Under the pieces are notes generated by a model. It did no database searches. It was given only the letters and a program-made list of their open reading frames with translations, and had not been told where the DNA came from. The position numbers and the translations under genes were made by a program. Shown piece by piece: positions 35,376 to 45,208 of a stretch of DNA of 64,000 nucleotides (its first letter is position 1; each line of letters begins with the position of its first letter). The DNA is from Succinatimonas hippei (lineage in GTDB: Bacteria > Pseudomonadota > Gammaproteobacteria > Enterobacterales > Succinivibrionaceae), in NCBI GenBank assembly GCA_004557545.1, contig SFGV01000001.1, forward strand, positions 1 through 64,000, read 5' to 3'.

Positions 35376-36395
35376 ATGGCGACTATTCTTGTCACAGGCG
35401 GCGCGGGTTTTATCGGTTCGCACACGGTAGTTTCACTTGTAAAAGCAGGTTATGACGCTGTAATTCTGGATAATTTCAGCAACAGCAAGCCCAAAGTGCT
35501 TGAGCGTCTTGCCACAATTACCGGAAAGAACATCCCGTTTATGGCAGGTGATATCCGCTCGCGTGAGCAGGTTGAGGCGGTATTTAATGCCTATAAGATA
35601 GACGCGGTTATTAATTTCGCCGGACTTAAGGCTGTGGGCGAGAGCGTCAAAAAACCGCTTGAGTACTATGACAACAATGTCGGAGGCGCGAGAAACCTTC
35701 TGAGCGTGATGCGTGAGAACGGATGCAAGAACTTTATCTTCAGCTCGTCGGCCACGGTTTACGGTGAGCCTGACAGCGTGCCGCTCACCGAGGAGAGCCC
35801 GGTAAAGCGCGCCAACTGCCCGTACGGCCAGACCAAGGTTGACATTGAGTACATGTGTCAGGAGCTCCAGCATGCTGATCCCGAGTTCTCCATGGTGCTT
35901 TTGCGCTACTTCAACCCGGTGGGAGCTCATGAGTCGGGGCTTATAGGTGAAGATCCCCGCGGGATCCCGAACAATCTTATGCCTTATCTCTGTCAGGTAG
36001 CTGTAGGCAGGCTTCCTTACCTCAACGTCTTTGGCAATGACTACCCGACTCCCGACGGGACCTGCGTGCGTGACTATATCCACGTGGTCGATCTCGCGGA
36101 CGGCCATGTCGCTGCCCTTAAGCACTGCATGGGCAGGAGCGGAACCTATATCTATAACCTCGGCACCGGTGTTGGCTACAGCGTGCTTGATATGGTAAAG
36201 GCCTTCTCGAAGGCTATAGGCCGCGAGCTTCCTTACAAGTTCGCGCCGCGTCGCGCCGGTGACGTGGTTCAGTGTTACGCCGATCCATCAAAGGCAAAGC
36301 GCGAACTGGGATGGGAGGCCAAACGCGGTCTTGATCAGATGGCGGCCGATTCCTACAACTGGCAGAAGAACAACCCCAATGGTTATGACGACTAA
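35376..36395 (+). CDS. galE: UDP-glucose 4-epimerase
   Basis: Interconverts UDP-galactose and UDP-glucose. 339 residues: short-chain dehydrogenase fold with [16 protein letters not shown] (NAD binding), [10 protein letters not shown] with the catalytic Ser/Thr region, [13 protein letters not shown] carrying the YxxxK pair, [18 protein letters not shown], and [17 protein letters not shown]. First gene of galETK, behind a perfect GalR operator. Used both in the Leloir pathway and to supply UDP-galactose for envelope sugars. Confidence 0.97.
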   Translation: MATILVTGGAGFIGSHTVVSLVKAGYDAVILDNFSNSKPKVLERLATITGKNIPFMAGDIRSREQVEAVFNAYKIDAVINFAGLKAVGESVKKPLEYYDNNVGGARNLLSVMRENGCKNFIFSSSATVYGEPDSVPLTEESPVKRANCPYGQTKVDIEYMCQELQHADPEFSMVLLRYFNPVGAHESGLIGEDPRGIPNNLMPYLCQVAVGRLPYLNVFGNDYPTPDGTCVRDYIHVVDLADGHVAALKHCMGRSGTYIYNLGTGVGYSVLDMVKAFSKAIGRELPYKFAPRRAGDVVQCYADPSKAKRELGWEAKRGLDQMAADSYNWQKNNPNGYDD

Positions 36396-36408
36396 GGAGA
36401 GCAGGGAA

Positions 36409-37452
36409 ATGGCTGACTTTGACATGACATCATATCCGCACCGCAGATACAACGCTCTGACCGGTGAATGGCTTCTGGTATCGCCTCACAGGGCCAAGCG
36501 CCCGTGGCTTGGACAGGTGGAAAAGCTTCCCGCGCCAGATACCCCGTCCTACGATCCCAAGTGCTATCTCTGTCCTGGCAACTCAAGAGTAAGCGGGGAG
36601 AAAAACCCCGATTACAAAGACAACTATGTCTTCACCAACGATTTCGCGGCTCTGCTTCCGGATACTCCTGAGGCGTCTTTGGGGGATGATGATCTCTTCA
36701 GAGCGCAGAGCGTGCGCGGGACGGCGAGGGTCATCTGCTTTTCACCCGATCACTCAAAGACTCTTCCTTTACTACCTGTCTCCCAGATCCGGCGCGTGGT
36801 GGATCTCTGGGCCTCCCAATACGCCGAGCTTTCAAAAAAGTACATGTATGTTCAGCTTTTTGAGAACAAGGGCGCGGTAATGGGCTGCTCCAATCCTCAT
36901 CCGCACGGGCAGATCTGGACCTGCAGCTTCATCCCTCAGGAGATTGAGAAGGAGCTTAAAACCCAGAGCGCGTACTTTGAAAAGCACAAGACTACTCTGC
37001 TTAACGATTACGTAAAGCGCGAGCTTGAGAAAAAAGAGAGAATAGTCTTTGAGACCAAGTACTGGGTGGCTCTGGTGCCCTTCTGGGCGATGTGGCCTTT
37101 TGAGACCATGCTGTTGCCAAAGTTCCAGGTTTCAACCATCGACGCTTTAAATGACGAGCAGCGCGATGATCTGGCATCCGCCATCAAGCGTCTTACCACT
37201 CGTTATGACAACCTGTTTGAGACCTCGTTCCCTTATTCAATGGGCTGGCACAACGCTCCATCTGACGGCAGGGAACACCCTGAGTGGACCCTTCACGCCC
37301 ACTACTATCCGCCTCTTTTGAGATCCGCAACCGTTAAGAAATTTGTCGCCGGATTTGAGCTTCTCGCTGAAAAACAGCGTGATCTCACCGCTGAGCAGGC
37401 CGCGCAGCGCTTAAGAGATCTGAGCGAAAAACATTACAGAGACAAAGCATAA
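36409..37452 (+). CDS. galT: Galactose-1-phosphate uridylyltransferase
   Basis: Exchanges UMP between UDP-glucose and galactose-1-phosphate. 347 residues from the ATG at 36409, which follows AAGGAGAGCAGGGAA and matches the family length (E. coli 348). Motifs are [18 protein letters not shown], the CYLCPGN zinc site, and [12 protein letters not shown] with the nucleotidylated histidine. The gene starts 13 bases after galE and ends 20 before galK. Confidence 0.97.
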   Translation: MADFDMTSYPHRRYNALTGEWLLVSPHRAKRPWLGQVEKLPAPDTPSYDPKCYLCPGNSRVSGEKNPDYKDNYVFTNDFAALLPDTPEASLGDDDLFRAQSVRGTARVICFSPDHSKTLPLLPVSQIRRVVDLWASQYAELSKKYMYVQLFENKGAVMGCSNPHPHGQIWTCSFIPQEIEKELKTQSAYFEKHKTTLLNDYVKRELEKKERIVFETKYWVALVPFWAMWPFETMLLPKFQVSTIDALNDEQRDDLASAIKRLTTRYDNLFETSFPYSMGWHNAPSDGREHPEWTLHAHYYPPLLRSATVKKFVAGFELLAEKQRDLTAEQAAQRLRDLSEKHYRDKA

Positions 37453-37472
37453 ACATCAGGAGACAGACAAAA

Positions 37473-38630
37473 ATGGACGTACGCGAGAAATCAGCACGCG
37501 CCTTTGAGGAAAAGTTTGGGAAAAAGCCCACCATGCAGGCTTACGCCCCGGGACGCGTCAACATCATAGGTGAGCATACCGATTACAATGGCGGCTTTGT
37601 GCTTCCATGCGCTATCAAATACGGCACCTCGATGAGCGCCGCGAAAAACGGCACCGGAAAATTCAGGATCCTCGCCTGTGACATAAACAACGATTATGAC
37701 GAGTTTGAGATATCAGAGAATATTGAAAAGAATCCTGACAAACTCTGGGTCAACTATCTGCGCGGCATGACGCAGTTTATCGAACGCAAATTCAAAGGAA
37801 AGGTTGAAGGGCTCGATGTGGCCATCACAGGAGACATTCCGTTGGGCGCCGGTCTTTCATCCTCAGCCTCGCTTGAGGTTACCTTCGGACATCTCGTGTC
37901 ATCGGCTTTCGGTCTTGGGATCCCGCTTCAGGAGATCGCCCTGATGGGGCAGGCCTCCGAAGCTTATATCGGTATGAAATGCGGGATCATGGATCAGACC
38001 ATAAGCGCCTGCGGTACCGCCGGTCACGCCCTGTGCATCGACTGCGAGAGTCTAAAACTCACCCAGGTACCTCTGCCTGAGGGACTGGTTGTTATGGTCA
38101 TAAACTCAAACGTCAAGCATCAGTTAGTCGGCTCTGAGTACAATGACAGACGCGAGTCTTGCGAGAAGGCTGCGAAGATCCTGAACGTCAAACTGCTGCG
38201 CCACGCCACCATGGATATGCTCAAAGAACACCAGTCAGAGCTTGATGATGTTAGCTTCAGGCGCGCGCGTCATGTGATAACCGAAGATCAGCGCGTGCTT
38301 GACGCCATCGACGCGATGAAGAGCGGCGATCTTAAGACCATCTCAAAGCTTATGTACGCCTCCCACTGCTCGATGCGCGATGACTTTGAAATCACCATCC
38401 CTGAGATTGACGGGCTTGTTGAGATAATCCGCGAGGCTCTCGGAGAGGGCAGGGGCGCCGTGCGTATGACAGGCGGCGGCTTTGGCGGCTCGGTAGTCGC
38501 TCTGGTAAGACCTTGTGATGTTGAGAAGGTAAAGCAGGCGGTATCCGCGAAATATCCAGCAATAGCAGGCCGTGACGCCACCATATTTGAGACTCCCGCC
38601 TGTGACGGCGCGCAGTTTAAGACATTCTGA
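37473..38630 (+). CDS. galK: Galactokinase
   Basis: GHMP kinase that phosphorylates galactose at C1. 385 residues with APGRVNIIGEHTDYNGGFVL (sugar site), IPLGAGLSSSASLEV (ATP loop), GMKCGIMDQTISACG with the catalytic Asp, and RMTGGGFGGSVVALV. Third gene of galETK; a galM gene is not present. A terminator follows. Confidence 0.97.
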   Translation: MDVREKSARAFEEKFGKKPTMQAYAPGRVNIIGEHTDYNGGFVLPCAIKYGTSMSAAKNGTGKFRILACDINNDYDEFEISENIEKNPDKLWVNYLRGMTQFIERKFKGKVEGLDVAITGDIPLGAGLSSSASLEVTFGHLVSSAFGLGIPLQEIALMGQASEAYIGMKCGIMDQTISACGTAGHALCIDCESLKLTQVPLPEGLVVMVINSNVKHQLVGSEYNDRRESCEKAAKILNVKLLRHATMDMLKEHQSELDDVSFRRARHVITEDQRVLDAIDAMKSGDLKTISKLMYASHCSMRDDFEITIPEIDGLVEIIREALGEGRGAVRMTGGGFGGSVVALVRPCDVEKVKQAVSAKYPAIAGRDATIFETPACDGAQFKTF

Positions 38631-38663
38631 CCTTATCCTGCCTTATTAAGCCGTATCAAAATT

Positions 38664-38686
38664 AAGGCCGCGCGTCGCGCGGCCTT
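38664..38686 (+). terminator. galETK terminator
   Basis: AAGGCCGCGCG-T-CGCGCGGCCTT, an 11-bp arm hairpin 33 bases after the galK stop. Confidence 0.8.
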
Positions 38687-38801
38687 GCTATTTGAAGCTA
38701 ACACAATACCTGATGGCAGGCTTAATACCGCACGTTGCTGATAAATCGGATACAATTGACAAAACAGGATCTTCTTGCGCTTTGTTTACCGGAGGGGTTA
38801 G

Positions 38802-39638
38802 ATGGCAGATCAGAGGGACGATGTCACAAAAAAAACGGCTCCATCAAGCGGTATTGAAGAGCTTTTGGGGGAGATTCGGAAAATCGGCAGCAGCGGCGGG
38901 CATGATGTTCCTGAGTTTAAAAGAGAGGGGCCATTGCCCGATCCGGTCGCAATGCGCCGCGAGGAGACCCACAGGGCTACGGAGATCCTAAAGGGACGTC
39001 GTGTTCATCTGCGCGAGCTGAATATAGAGAAGATCATGCAAAGCGGTGGTATAACCAGCGCTTTTACCTTCTCCAATATCATAGTTGATCAGGCAAACCG
39101 CACCGCGGTTGATACGGCGCGCATGTTCTGTCTCTCACACGCGCGCCCCTCCGTCACAAAGCCGCCAGAGCTGCTTTTGCTTTCAGGGGCAAGCGGCAGT
39201 GGCAAAAGCGTGCTTGCCAACTGCGTTGCCTACGAATGGCTGCACTGCCGTAACAAGGACACCATGATTATAGGTTTTTCAAGATTTGAAAGACTGCGCT
39301 ATTACGATCAGGGTGAGGGAGAGGAACTTAAGAAAAAGCGTGCCGATACCATGGCTCGCTGCCTTGGCTGTGATCTTCTGGTGATAGACGGGCTGTGCGA
39401 GTCAGGTCAGGGGCTTACCGTGTATCAGCAGAAGGTGCTCTCTGAAATCATACGCTCAAGGCAGGAGAGGTCTCTGTGCACCATGATCACCATAACCCTG
39501 CCATCCATACGCACTCTTCATCAGGCGGTTGGCGACTATACCTTTGAGTCCTTTAAGGTATACCGCGTGGTGACAGCAGAACTTCTGGGGGCAAGCCGCC
39601 GTCAGCCGATGATCTCAAACGGGGTGATGCTGGTTTGA
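38802..39638 (+). CDS. DnaC-like AAA ATPase, possible helicase loader
   Basis: 278 residues. About 100 N-terminal residues are poorly conserved; the C-terminal AAA+ domain has FTFSNIIVDQANR (the DnaA/DnaC-type entry), LSGASGSGKSVLANCVA (Walker A), CDLLVIDGLCES (Walker B), and the sensor region TMITITLPSIRTL. This is the DnaC/IstB/DnaA-lid-less group; with no transposase next to it, a replicative helicase loader or replication-associated role is more likely than IstB. It starts behind GGAGGGGTTAG and overlaps ruvX by 4 bases (TTGA). Confidence 0.75.
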   Translation: MADQRDDVTKKTAPSSGIEELLGEIRKIGSSGGHDVPEFKREGPLPDPVAMRREETHRATEILKGRRVHLRELNIEKIMQSGGITSAFTFSNIIVDQANRTAVDTARMFCLSHARPSVTKPPELLLLSGASGSGKSVLANCVAYEWLHCRNKDTMIIGFSRFERLRYYDQGEGEELKKKRADTMARCLGCDLLVIDGLCESGQGLTVYQQKVLSEIIRSRQERSLCTMITITLPSIRTLHQAVGDYTFESFKVYRVVTAELLGASRRQPMISNGVMLV

Positions 39639-40063
39639 GTGCTATTCTGGGCTTTGATTTTGGCACCGGTCATATCGGTGTGTGCTGCGGGAGTATCGCA
39701 AGCGGAACCGCAAGTCCGCTTGGCGCGATACGCGCCAGGGACGGAATACCGGACAAGGGCGCGTTAAAGCGTGTCATGGATGAATGGAAACCTGAGATCT
39801 GCGTGGTGGGACTGCCGCTTAACATGGATGGCAGCGAGCAGGAAATGACCAGACGCGCGCGCAGGTTCGGCAACCGGCTCGCGAACGATTTTAAGGTTAA
39901 GGTAGTCTTTGAGGATGAAAGGCTCTCAAGCGCCGAGGCTAAAGATGAGATCTTCGCGCGGGGTGGCTTCAGGGCGCTTAAAAAAGGCAAGGAGCGCATA
40001 GACAGCGCGAGCGCCTGTATTATTCTTGAACAGTATCTGGGGAAGCGTTCCAGGGAAGCATAA
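39635..40063 (+). CDS. ruvX: RuvX/YqgF family RNase H-fold nuclease
   Basis: 142 residues with ILGFDFGTGHIGVCCG (first catalytic Asp), VVGLPLNMDGSEQEMTRRARRF, VVFEDERLSSAEA (acidic residues) and ERIDSASACIILEQYL (last Asp). YqgF acts in 16S rRNA 5' maturation in E. coli, and is also described as a putative Holliday junction resolvase. The start is TTG at 39635 overlapping the TGA of the previous gene; the family sequence begins at this point. Followed by yqcC with a 1-base overlap. Confidence 0.9.
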   Translation: MSAILGFDFGTGHIGVCCGSIASGTASPLGAIRARDGIPDKGALKRVMDEWKPEICVVGLPLNMDGSEQEMTRRARRFGNRLANDFKVKVVFEDERLSSAEAKDEIFARGGFRALKKGKERIDSASACIILEQYLGKRSREA

Positions 40064-40422
40064 TGATGCACACTGATATTCTCGACGCGCTTTTGTCACT
40101 TGAAAAGGAGCTTAGAGCCTTAAGCCTTTGGGGCGGTGAGGAAGGAATACCTGACAGCAGCGCCTTTATGAGCACCGCGCCCTTTTGCGTAGATACCATG
40201 GAATTTCATCAGTGGCTTGAGTATGTGCTGATCCCAAAATTAGGCGCGATAGCAAAAGAAGGCGGAAAGATCCCGAAGATGGCGCTGCTCCCGGCGGGCG
40301 AGGTTTATTACCGCGGCTCTGTCCGTAAGCACCGTCTGCTTTTAAAAGCCCTTCGCGATCTTGACCGTATTTGCGCGGTCCATACAAGCGCTCAGGAACT
40401 CAAAAAAGACAATGGCGCGTAA
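40063..40422 (+). CDS. yqcC: YqcC family protein (DUF446)
   Basis: 119-residue small helical protein. The segments LRALSLWGGEEG, STAPFCVDTMEFHQWLEYVLIP and LLPAGEVYYR match the YqcC pattern. Function unknown; in E. coli it neighbours truC. It is translated with ruvX through a TAATG overlap. Confidence 0.8.
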   Translation: MMHTDILDALLSLEKELRALSLWGGEEGIPDSSAFMSTAPFCVDTMEFHQWLEYVLIPKLGAIAKEGGKIPKMALLPAGEVYYRGSVRKHRLLLKALRDLDRICAVHTSAQELKKDNGA

Positions 40423-40427
40423 AATGC

Positions 40428-40444
40428 ATACCATAACGTGGTAT
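40428..40444. promoter_or_regulatory. Inverted repeat upstream of flhA
   Basis: ATACCA-TAACG-TGGTAT in the 44-base gap before flhA. Possible operator or hairpin; no sigma-28 or sigma-54 promoter could be found beside it. Confidence 0.35.
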
Positions 40445-40466
40445 ACGATACTGACAGAATCATGAC

Positions 40467-42680
40467 ATGGCACTGCTAGGCAATCTTTCAAAAAAATCAT
40501 CGGCGCTTGTGGACAGCGCTCTTGGCAAGGCCAAGGCCAATCCGAAGCTCGCACGCACCCTGTCCGCGGGCGGATCGGTTTTTGCCAAAATTCGCATGCT
40601 CAAGATAGGCACTCCGCTTCTGGTGCTGGCCTGCCTTTCAATGATCACGCTGCCACTGCCGGCGACACTGCTTGACATACTTTTTTCCTTCAACATAAGC
40701 CTTTCGCTTATAGTTCTGCTGGTCGCCATTTACTCAAAGCGGCCTCTGGATTTTGGATCTTTCCCTACCGTTCTGCTCCTTACAACCATCTTAAGGCTCT
40801 CGCTTAACGTTGCTTCCACCCGCGTGATCCTGCTTCACGGTCAGAACGGAACGGCCGCGGCGGGGCATGTTATCGAATCATTTGGTAACGTGGTTATGGG
40901 AGGAAGCTATACCGTTGGCATCATCGTTTTCACGATCCTGGTTATCATAAATTTCGTGGTTATAACCAAAGGCGCGGGGCGTATCGCCGAGGTGAGCGCC
41001 AGATTTACGCTCGACGCGATGCCGGGCAAGCAGATGTCAATTGACGCTGACCTAAACGCCGGGATCATCAATCAGGAGCAGGCAAGACAGAGGCGTAAGG
41101 ATGTCACCGCTGAGGCTGACTTCTACGGCTCGATGGACGGCGCCTCAAAATTCGTAAAGGGTGACGCCATAGCCGGCGTGCTTATTCTGTTTATAAACCT
41201 CATCGGCGGAATGGTCATAGGGATCTTCCAGCATGGCATGACCGCCGGGCAGAGCGCCCAGATCTACACCATACTGTCAATAGGTGACGGTCTTGTGGCC
41301 CAGATCCCCTCACTTCTGCTATCAACCGCCTCGGCCATCATAGTTACAAGACAAAGCGGTCAGGAAAAGGAGATGGGCAGGCAGGTAAGCGGCGAACTTT
41401 TAGGTAACTCCAAGATCCTTTATATAGTGTCGCTGGTGTTACTCGTGATGGGGCTTGTGCCCGGTATGCCGCATTTTGCCTTTATCACCCTTTGCGTTAT
41501 AGCCTTTATCACAGGTAAGCTCATCGATCGTAAAAAGCGTATTGAGGCTGAGGCGGCCAAAGCTACAAGCAGCTCACAGCTTGAGGAGAAGGGCAAGAAG
41601 CTCGAGCAGAAGGAGCTTACATGGGATGATGTGTCCGAGGTCGATGTCATAGGACTTGAGGTAGGCTACCGCCTGATCCCGCTTGTCGATAAAAGACAAA
41701 ACGGCGAGCTTTTGGGCCGCATCAAGGGTGTACGCAAGAAGCTCTCTCAGGATCTTGGTTTTCTAATTCCTTCGGTGCATATCAGGGACAATCTTGATCT
41801 AAGCCCCAACTCATACCGCATTACCCTGATGGGCGTGACCTTCGGTGAGGCTGAGGTTCAGCCAGAGCGTGAGATGGCCATTGACCCGGGGCACGTGTTT
41901 GGCAAGATAAACGGCACCCCGACCAAGGATCCGGCCTTCGGGCTTGACGCGGTGTGGATAGCCAAAACCGACAATGACAAGGCTCTGAGCTTAGGCTATA
42001 CCGTGGTCGACTGCGCGACGGTGATCGCCACGCATCTTTCACAGGTTCTGTCAAATAACTGTGCCTCACTCATAGGTCAGGAAGAGGTGCAGAACATCCT
42101 TAATATAGTCGCCAAAACCCAGCCCAAACTGGTAAACGGTCTGGTGCCTTCTGTCGTAAGCCTCGGGCTTCTTACCGGGATATTGCAAAACCTGCTCTCT
42201 GAGGGAGTGCCGGTACGTGACATGAGAACCATTCTTGAGACTCTGGTTTCGTACGCTCCGCGCTCGCAGGATCCTGAGGTGCTGACGGCGGCCTGCAGGA
42301 TTGGACTGAGGCGTCTTATCATTCAGGATATCGCCGGGGATGAAAAGGTTCTGCCGGTGATAACTCTGGCTCCCGATCTTGAAAAGGTGCTCACGAAGTC
42401 GCTTGAGACTGGCGGCGCCACCGGAATAGGCATTGAGCCCGGACTTGCCGACAGGCTTCAGAAGTCGCTCTCCGAGAGTTCTACTGATCAGGAGATGAAG
42501 GGTGAGCCCTCAATCCTGCTTACCTCAGGAGTGCTGCGCTCTACTCTCTCGCGCTTTGTCAAAAACACGATCCCCGCGCTCAGGGTGCTTTCATATCAGG
42601 AGATCCCTGATGACAAGCAGATCAGGATCGTGTCAGTGGTAGGAGGAGCCGGACAGTCAAAACTTCCGGGCGGGCGCTAA
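40467..42680 (+). CDS. flhA: Flagellar export gate protein FlhA
   Basis: Largest membrane component of the flagellar type III export apparatus; its cytoplasmic ring receives chaperone-substrate complexes (FliS among them). 737 residues: a 40-residue N-terminal extension, eight membrane helices between about 45 and 345 including the FHIPEP-type loop (AEVSARFTLDAMPGKQMSIDADLNAG, residues ~170-195), a linker, and the cytoplasmic domain ending EIPDDKQIRIVSVVG. First gene of the polar flagellar/chemotaxis block. flhB is not immediately upstream. Confidence 0.96.
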   Translation: MALLGNLSKKSSALVDSALGKAKANPKLARTLSAGGSVFAKIRMLKIGTPLLVLACLSMITLPLPATLLDILFSFNISLSLIVLLVAIYSKRPLDFGSFPTVLLLTTILRLSLNVASTRVILLHGQNGTAAAGHVIESFGNVVMGGSYTVGIIVFTILVIINFVVITKGAGRIAEVSARFTLDAMPGKQMSIDADLNAGIINQEQARQRRKDVTAEADFYGSMDGASKFVKGDAIAGVLILFINLIGGMVIGIFQHGMTAGQSAQIYTILSIGDGLVAQIPSLLLSTASAIIVTRQSGQEKEMGRQVSGELLGNSKILYIVSLVLLVMGLVPGMPHFAFITLCVIAFITGKLIDRKKRIEAEAAKATSSSQLEEKGKKLEQKELTWDDVSEVDVIGLEVGYRLIPLVDKRQNGELLGRIKGVRKKLSQDLGFLIPSVHIRDNLDLSPNSYRITLMGVTFGEAEVQPEREMAIDPGHVFGKINGTPTKDPAFGLDAVWIAKTDNDKALSLGYTVVDCATVIATHLSQVLSNNCASLIGQEEVQNILNIVAKTQPKLVNGLVPSVVSLGLLTGILQNLLSEGVPVRDMRTILETLVSYAPRSQDPEVLTAACRIGLRRLIIQDIAGDEKVLPVITLAPDLEKVLTKSLETGGATGIGIEPGLADRLQKSLSESSTDQEMKGEPSILLTSGVLRSTLSRFVKNTIPALRVLSYQEIPDDKQIRIVSVVGGAGQSKLPGGR

Positions 42681-42786
42681 AAACACATACAAAATATTTG
42701 ACAGTTGTTTAACTTAGGTAGTAAAAGTTAGTAAACTACGGAAATTCAAGATCTAAAAAAGGACAAAAGGGGAGCTTCGGGTCGCA

Positions 42787-44280
42787 ATGAAACTCAAGCG
42801 TTTCGTCGAACCTGACATGCGTCAGGCGCTCGCGAGGATCAAGCAGGAGCTTGGCCCCGATGCCGTGATCATGTCAAACCGCCGTCTCAAGGACGGGGTT
42901 GAGATAGTCGCCGGCATCGAGGAAAGCCAGGGCAGGGTCTCGGAGAGTGATCTTGGAAGCTATCTTAGTAATGATGTTCCTGATGATGAGGTTTCATTAA
43001 GCGGCGCAAAGTCTCAGAGATCCCCTGACAGGATACAAACCAAGACTACAAAGCCTGCGGCGTCCTCAGGTCTGAATGATCAGAGCAAGGCCGAGAGCTT
43101 TGCCAAAAGCTTAATTGAGATCCTGGAGCGGCAGAAGAAAACTACCGCCAAAGTCTCTCATCCTGCCGCGGATAGCCCTGAGAGTGGCGTGAAAGAGGCG
43201 GTAAAAAAGCCTCAGGTCTCAAAAACTGTCAAACGCAGGGCTCCGGCTCCTATTTCAGAGCGCAAGGAGCTGGCCGCGCTTATCAAGACCACCAGAGAGC
43301 AGCATGACGAGAAAGTTCGCGAGAATGACGAGCGTCATGGCATTTCCTCGTACAGCAGCAAAGATGAGGCGGAGAATCTTGAGGCGCTGCGTGATGACAT
43401 AAGCTCTATTAAAAAGCTTCTTCGTTACGAGCTCTCGGGGCTTTTGCGAGACAGGGGCGAGCGCGAGCAGCCGGTGCGCTCAATGCTCAGGCAGATCCTG
43501 GCCACATCAGGATTTGATCCGGTACTGGCAGGTGATCTGGTTTCACAAATAAGCCCTGACGCGTCGGTTAATTTTGCCTGGCGCGAGCTTTGCGGGATCA
43601 TACAAAAGCGCCTTGTCACAGGATCTGATGAGATAGTTAATGACGGCGGGGTGGTAGCGCTGATTGGTCCTGCAGGAGTTGGCAAAACCACGACGCTCGC
43701 CAAGCTCGCGGCTCGTTTTGTTATAAGCTATGGTCCTGACAAGGTCGCGATGGTAACGGCTGATCACTATAGAATTGGCGCGGTCGAGCAGGTTCGAACC
43801 TACGGCAGGATCATGGGCTGTGACGCGCTGGCAGTAAATTCGCTGTCAGAACTACCGCAGACGCTTTTAAAACTCAAGGACAAGAGTCTGGTGCTGGTAG
43901 ATACCGCGGGCGTGGGACTTAACGACAAGCGTTTTGAAACCCAGCTTGGTGAGCTCAAGGCCCAGAGAAGACTCAATCTCAAGCATTATCTTGTGCTTCC
44001 GGCCGAGGCTCAACGCCGCACGCTTGAAGGCGCGTATGAGCACTTTAAGGAGCTTGGAATTGACGGGCTTGTCTTAACCAAGACCGATGAGAGCGTCAAT
44101 CTTTGTGACGCGCTTTCACTGTGTCTTAAGTACAAACTTAAACTGTGCTACGTTACTGACGGTCAGCGCGTCCCTGAGGATATAAGAGTTCCCGGGGCAT
44201 CAGAGTTTACAAGAAAAGCTCTCTCGGCTATTGAAAGTGACGCCGCGGGAGAGGCTCTGGGAGCAACTTTAAGCTTGTAG
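42787..44280 (+). CDS. flhF: SRP-type GTPase FlhF
   Basis: Determines the polar site of flagellum assembly. 497 residues: N-terminal MKLKRFVEPDMRQALARIKQ and GPDAVIMSNRRLKDGVEIVAG, a long Lys/Ser-rich B region (~60-200), and the SRP GTPase NG domain with LIGPAGVGKTTTLAKLAARF (P-loop, ~290), TADHYRIGAVEQVRTYG, VDTAGVG and LTKTDE. It precedes its antagonist flhG, as in other polar flagellates. The gap before it (42681-42786) has a TTGACA with no good -10. Confidence 0.95.
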   Translation: MKLKRFVEPDMRQALARIKQELGPDAVIMSNRRLKDGVEIVAGIEESQGRVSESDLGSYLSNDVPDDEVSLSGAKSQRSPDRIQTKTTKPAASSGLNDQSKAESFAKSLIEILERQKKTTAKVSHPAADSPESGVKEAVKKPQVSKTVKRRAPAPISERKELAALIKTTREQHDEKVRENDERHGISSYSSKDEAENLEALRDDISSIKKLLRYELSGLLRDRGEREQPVRSMLRQILATSGFDPVLAGDLVSQISPDASVNFAWRELCGIIQKRLVTGSDEIVNDGGVVALIGPAGVGKTTTLAKLAARFVISYGPDKVAMVTADHYRIGAVEQVRTYGRIMGCDALAVNSLSELPQTLLKLKDKSLVLVDTAGVGLNDKRFETQLGELKAQRRLNLKHYLVLPAEAQRRTLEGAYEHFKELGIDGLVLTKTDESVNLCDALSLCLKYKLKLCYVTDGQRVPEDIRVPGASEFTRKALSAIESDAAGEALGATLSL

Positions 44281-44341
44281 AGAGGCTGTATTAATAGGGA
44301 GTGCCCGTTTTTCGCGCGCTCCCCGGAGGAAACAAAAGCCA

Positions 44342-45184
44342 ATGGATAATGTTCATAACCGCAAAGTCAAGGTCATAACCGTCACTGGCGGCAAGGGAGG
44401 TGTTGGCAAGTCCAGCGTGTCCTTAAACCTCGCCGTGGCTCTGTGTCAGCTTGGGCGCAAGGTAATGCTCTTTGACGCCGACCTGGGACTTGCCAATATT
44501 GACGTTATGCTCGGGCTTAAGGTTAAGAAGAACCTCGGAGACGTGCTTTCGGGCGAGTGCTCATTAGATGACATAATCCAGACAGGACCTGCCGGGCTTC
44601 GTATCGTTCCGGCATCATCAGGCCTGAAAAAGATGGTTGAGCTTTCAGTTGAGCAGCACGCAGGGCTTATCCGCGCTTTCTCCGAGCTTAAAGAGGATAT
44701 AGATTTCCTTATAGTCGATACCGCCGCCGGTATCTCTGACATGGTTCTTTCGTTTTGCAGGGCGGCGCAGGATGTGATCATGGTGGTGTGCAATGAACCC
44801 ACCTCAGTTGCTGACGCGTATGCCGAAATGAAGGTTCTGTCAAATGATTATGGCGTTAAAAGGTTTAAAATCATAGGAAATCAGATGCATTCTCTCGATG
44901 AGGGCAAGACGATGTTCCAAAAGCTCGTGATGGTTACGGATCGTTTCCTTAATGTCACGCTGGAGCTTGTAGCCTGCATTCCGGTAGACGCCAACCTGCG
45001 CAAGGCCATACGCCAGCGCTCGTGTGTGGTTGAGGTATACCCCACCTCGCCGGCCTCGAGAGTGTTTAAAGTACTCGCCTCCCGGGTTACGCAGTGGCCT
45101 ATCCCGGATCTGCCGGGCGGACATCTCCAGTTCTTTGTCGAGAATCTGGTCCGGCATGAGCATGATGGCGGGGAAAACGTCTGA
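44342..45184 (+). CDS. flhG: MinD-like ATPase FlhG (FleN), flagellar number regulator
   Basis: Limits polar flagella to one by restraining FlhF and the flagellar master regulator. 280 residues with VTGGKGGVGKSSVSLNLAVAL (deviant Walker A), DADLGLANIDVMLGL, VDTAAGISDMVLSF and NEPTSVADAYAEMK. A short amphipathic end is present. The start ATG follows CCGGAGGAAACAAAAGCCA. Lies between flhF and fliA. Confidence 0.94.
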   Translation: MDNVHNRKVKVITVTGGKGGVGKSSVSLNLAVALCQLGRKVMLFDADLGLANIDVMLGLKVKKNLGDVLSGECSLDDIIQTGPAGLRIVPASSGLKKMVELSVEQHAGLIRAFSELKEDIDFLIVDTAAGISDMVLSFCRAAQDVIMVVCNEPTSVADAYAEMKVLSNDYGVKRFKIIGNQMHSLDEGKTMFQKLVMVTDRFLNVTLELVACIPVDANLRKAIRQRSCVVEVYPTSPASRVFKVLASRVTQWPIPDLPGGHLQFFVENLVRHEHDGGENV

Positions 45185-45208
45185 AAAGAATTAAGGATTG
45201 ATTGACCA

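Noticed and set aside
38692..38991. A separate 99-residue ORF upstream of the DnaC-like gene
   Set aside because: It overlaps the start of the DnaC-like gene in another frame, has no ribosome binding site, and its sequence is low-quality Arg/Ala-rich shadow coding.
38802..39638. The DnaC-like ATPase as a transposon-encoded IstB
   Set aside because: No istA transposase or terminal repeats are near, and it is translationally coupled to the chromosomal gene ruvX.
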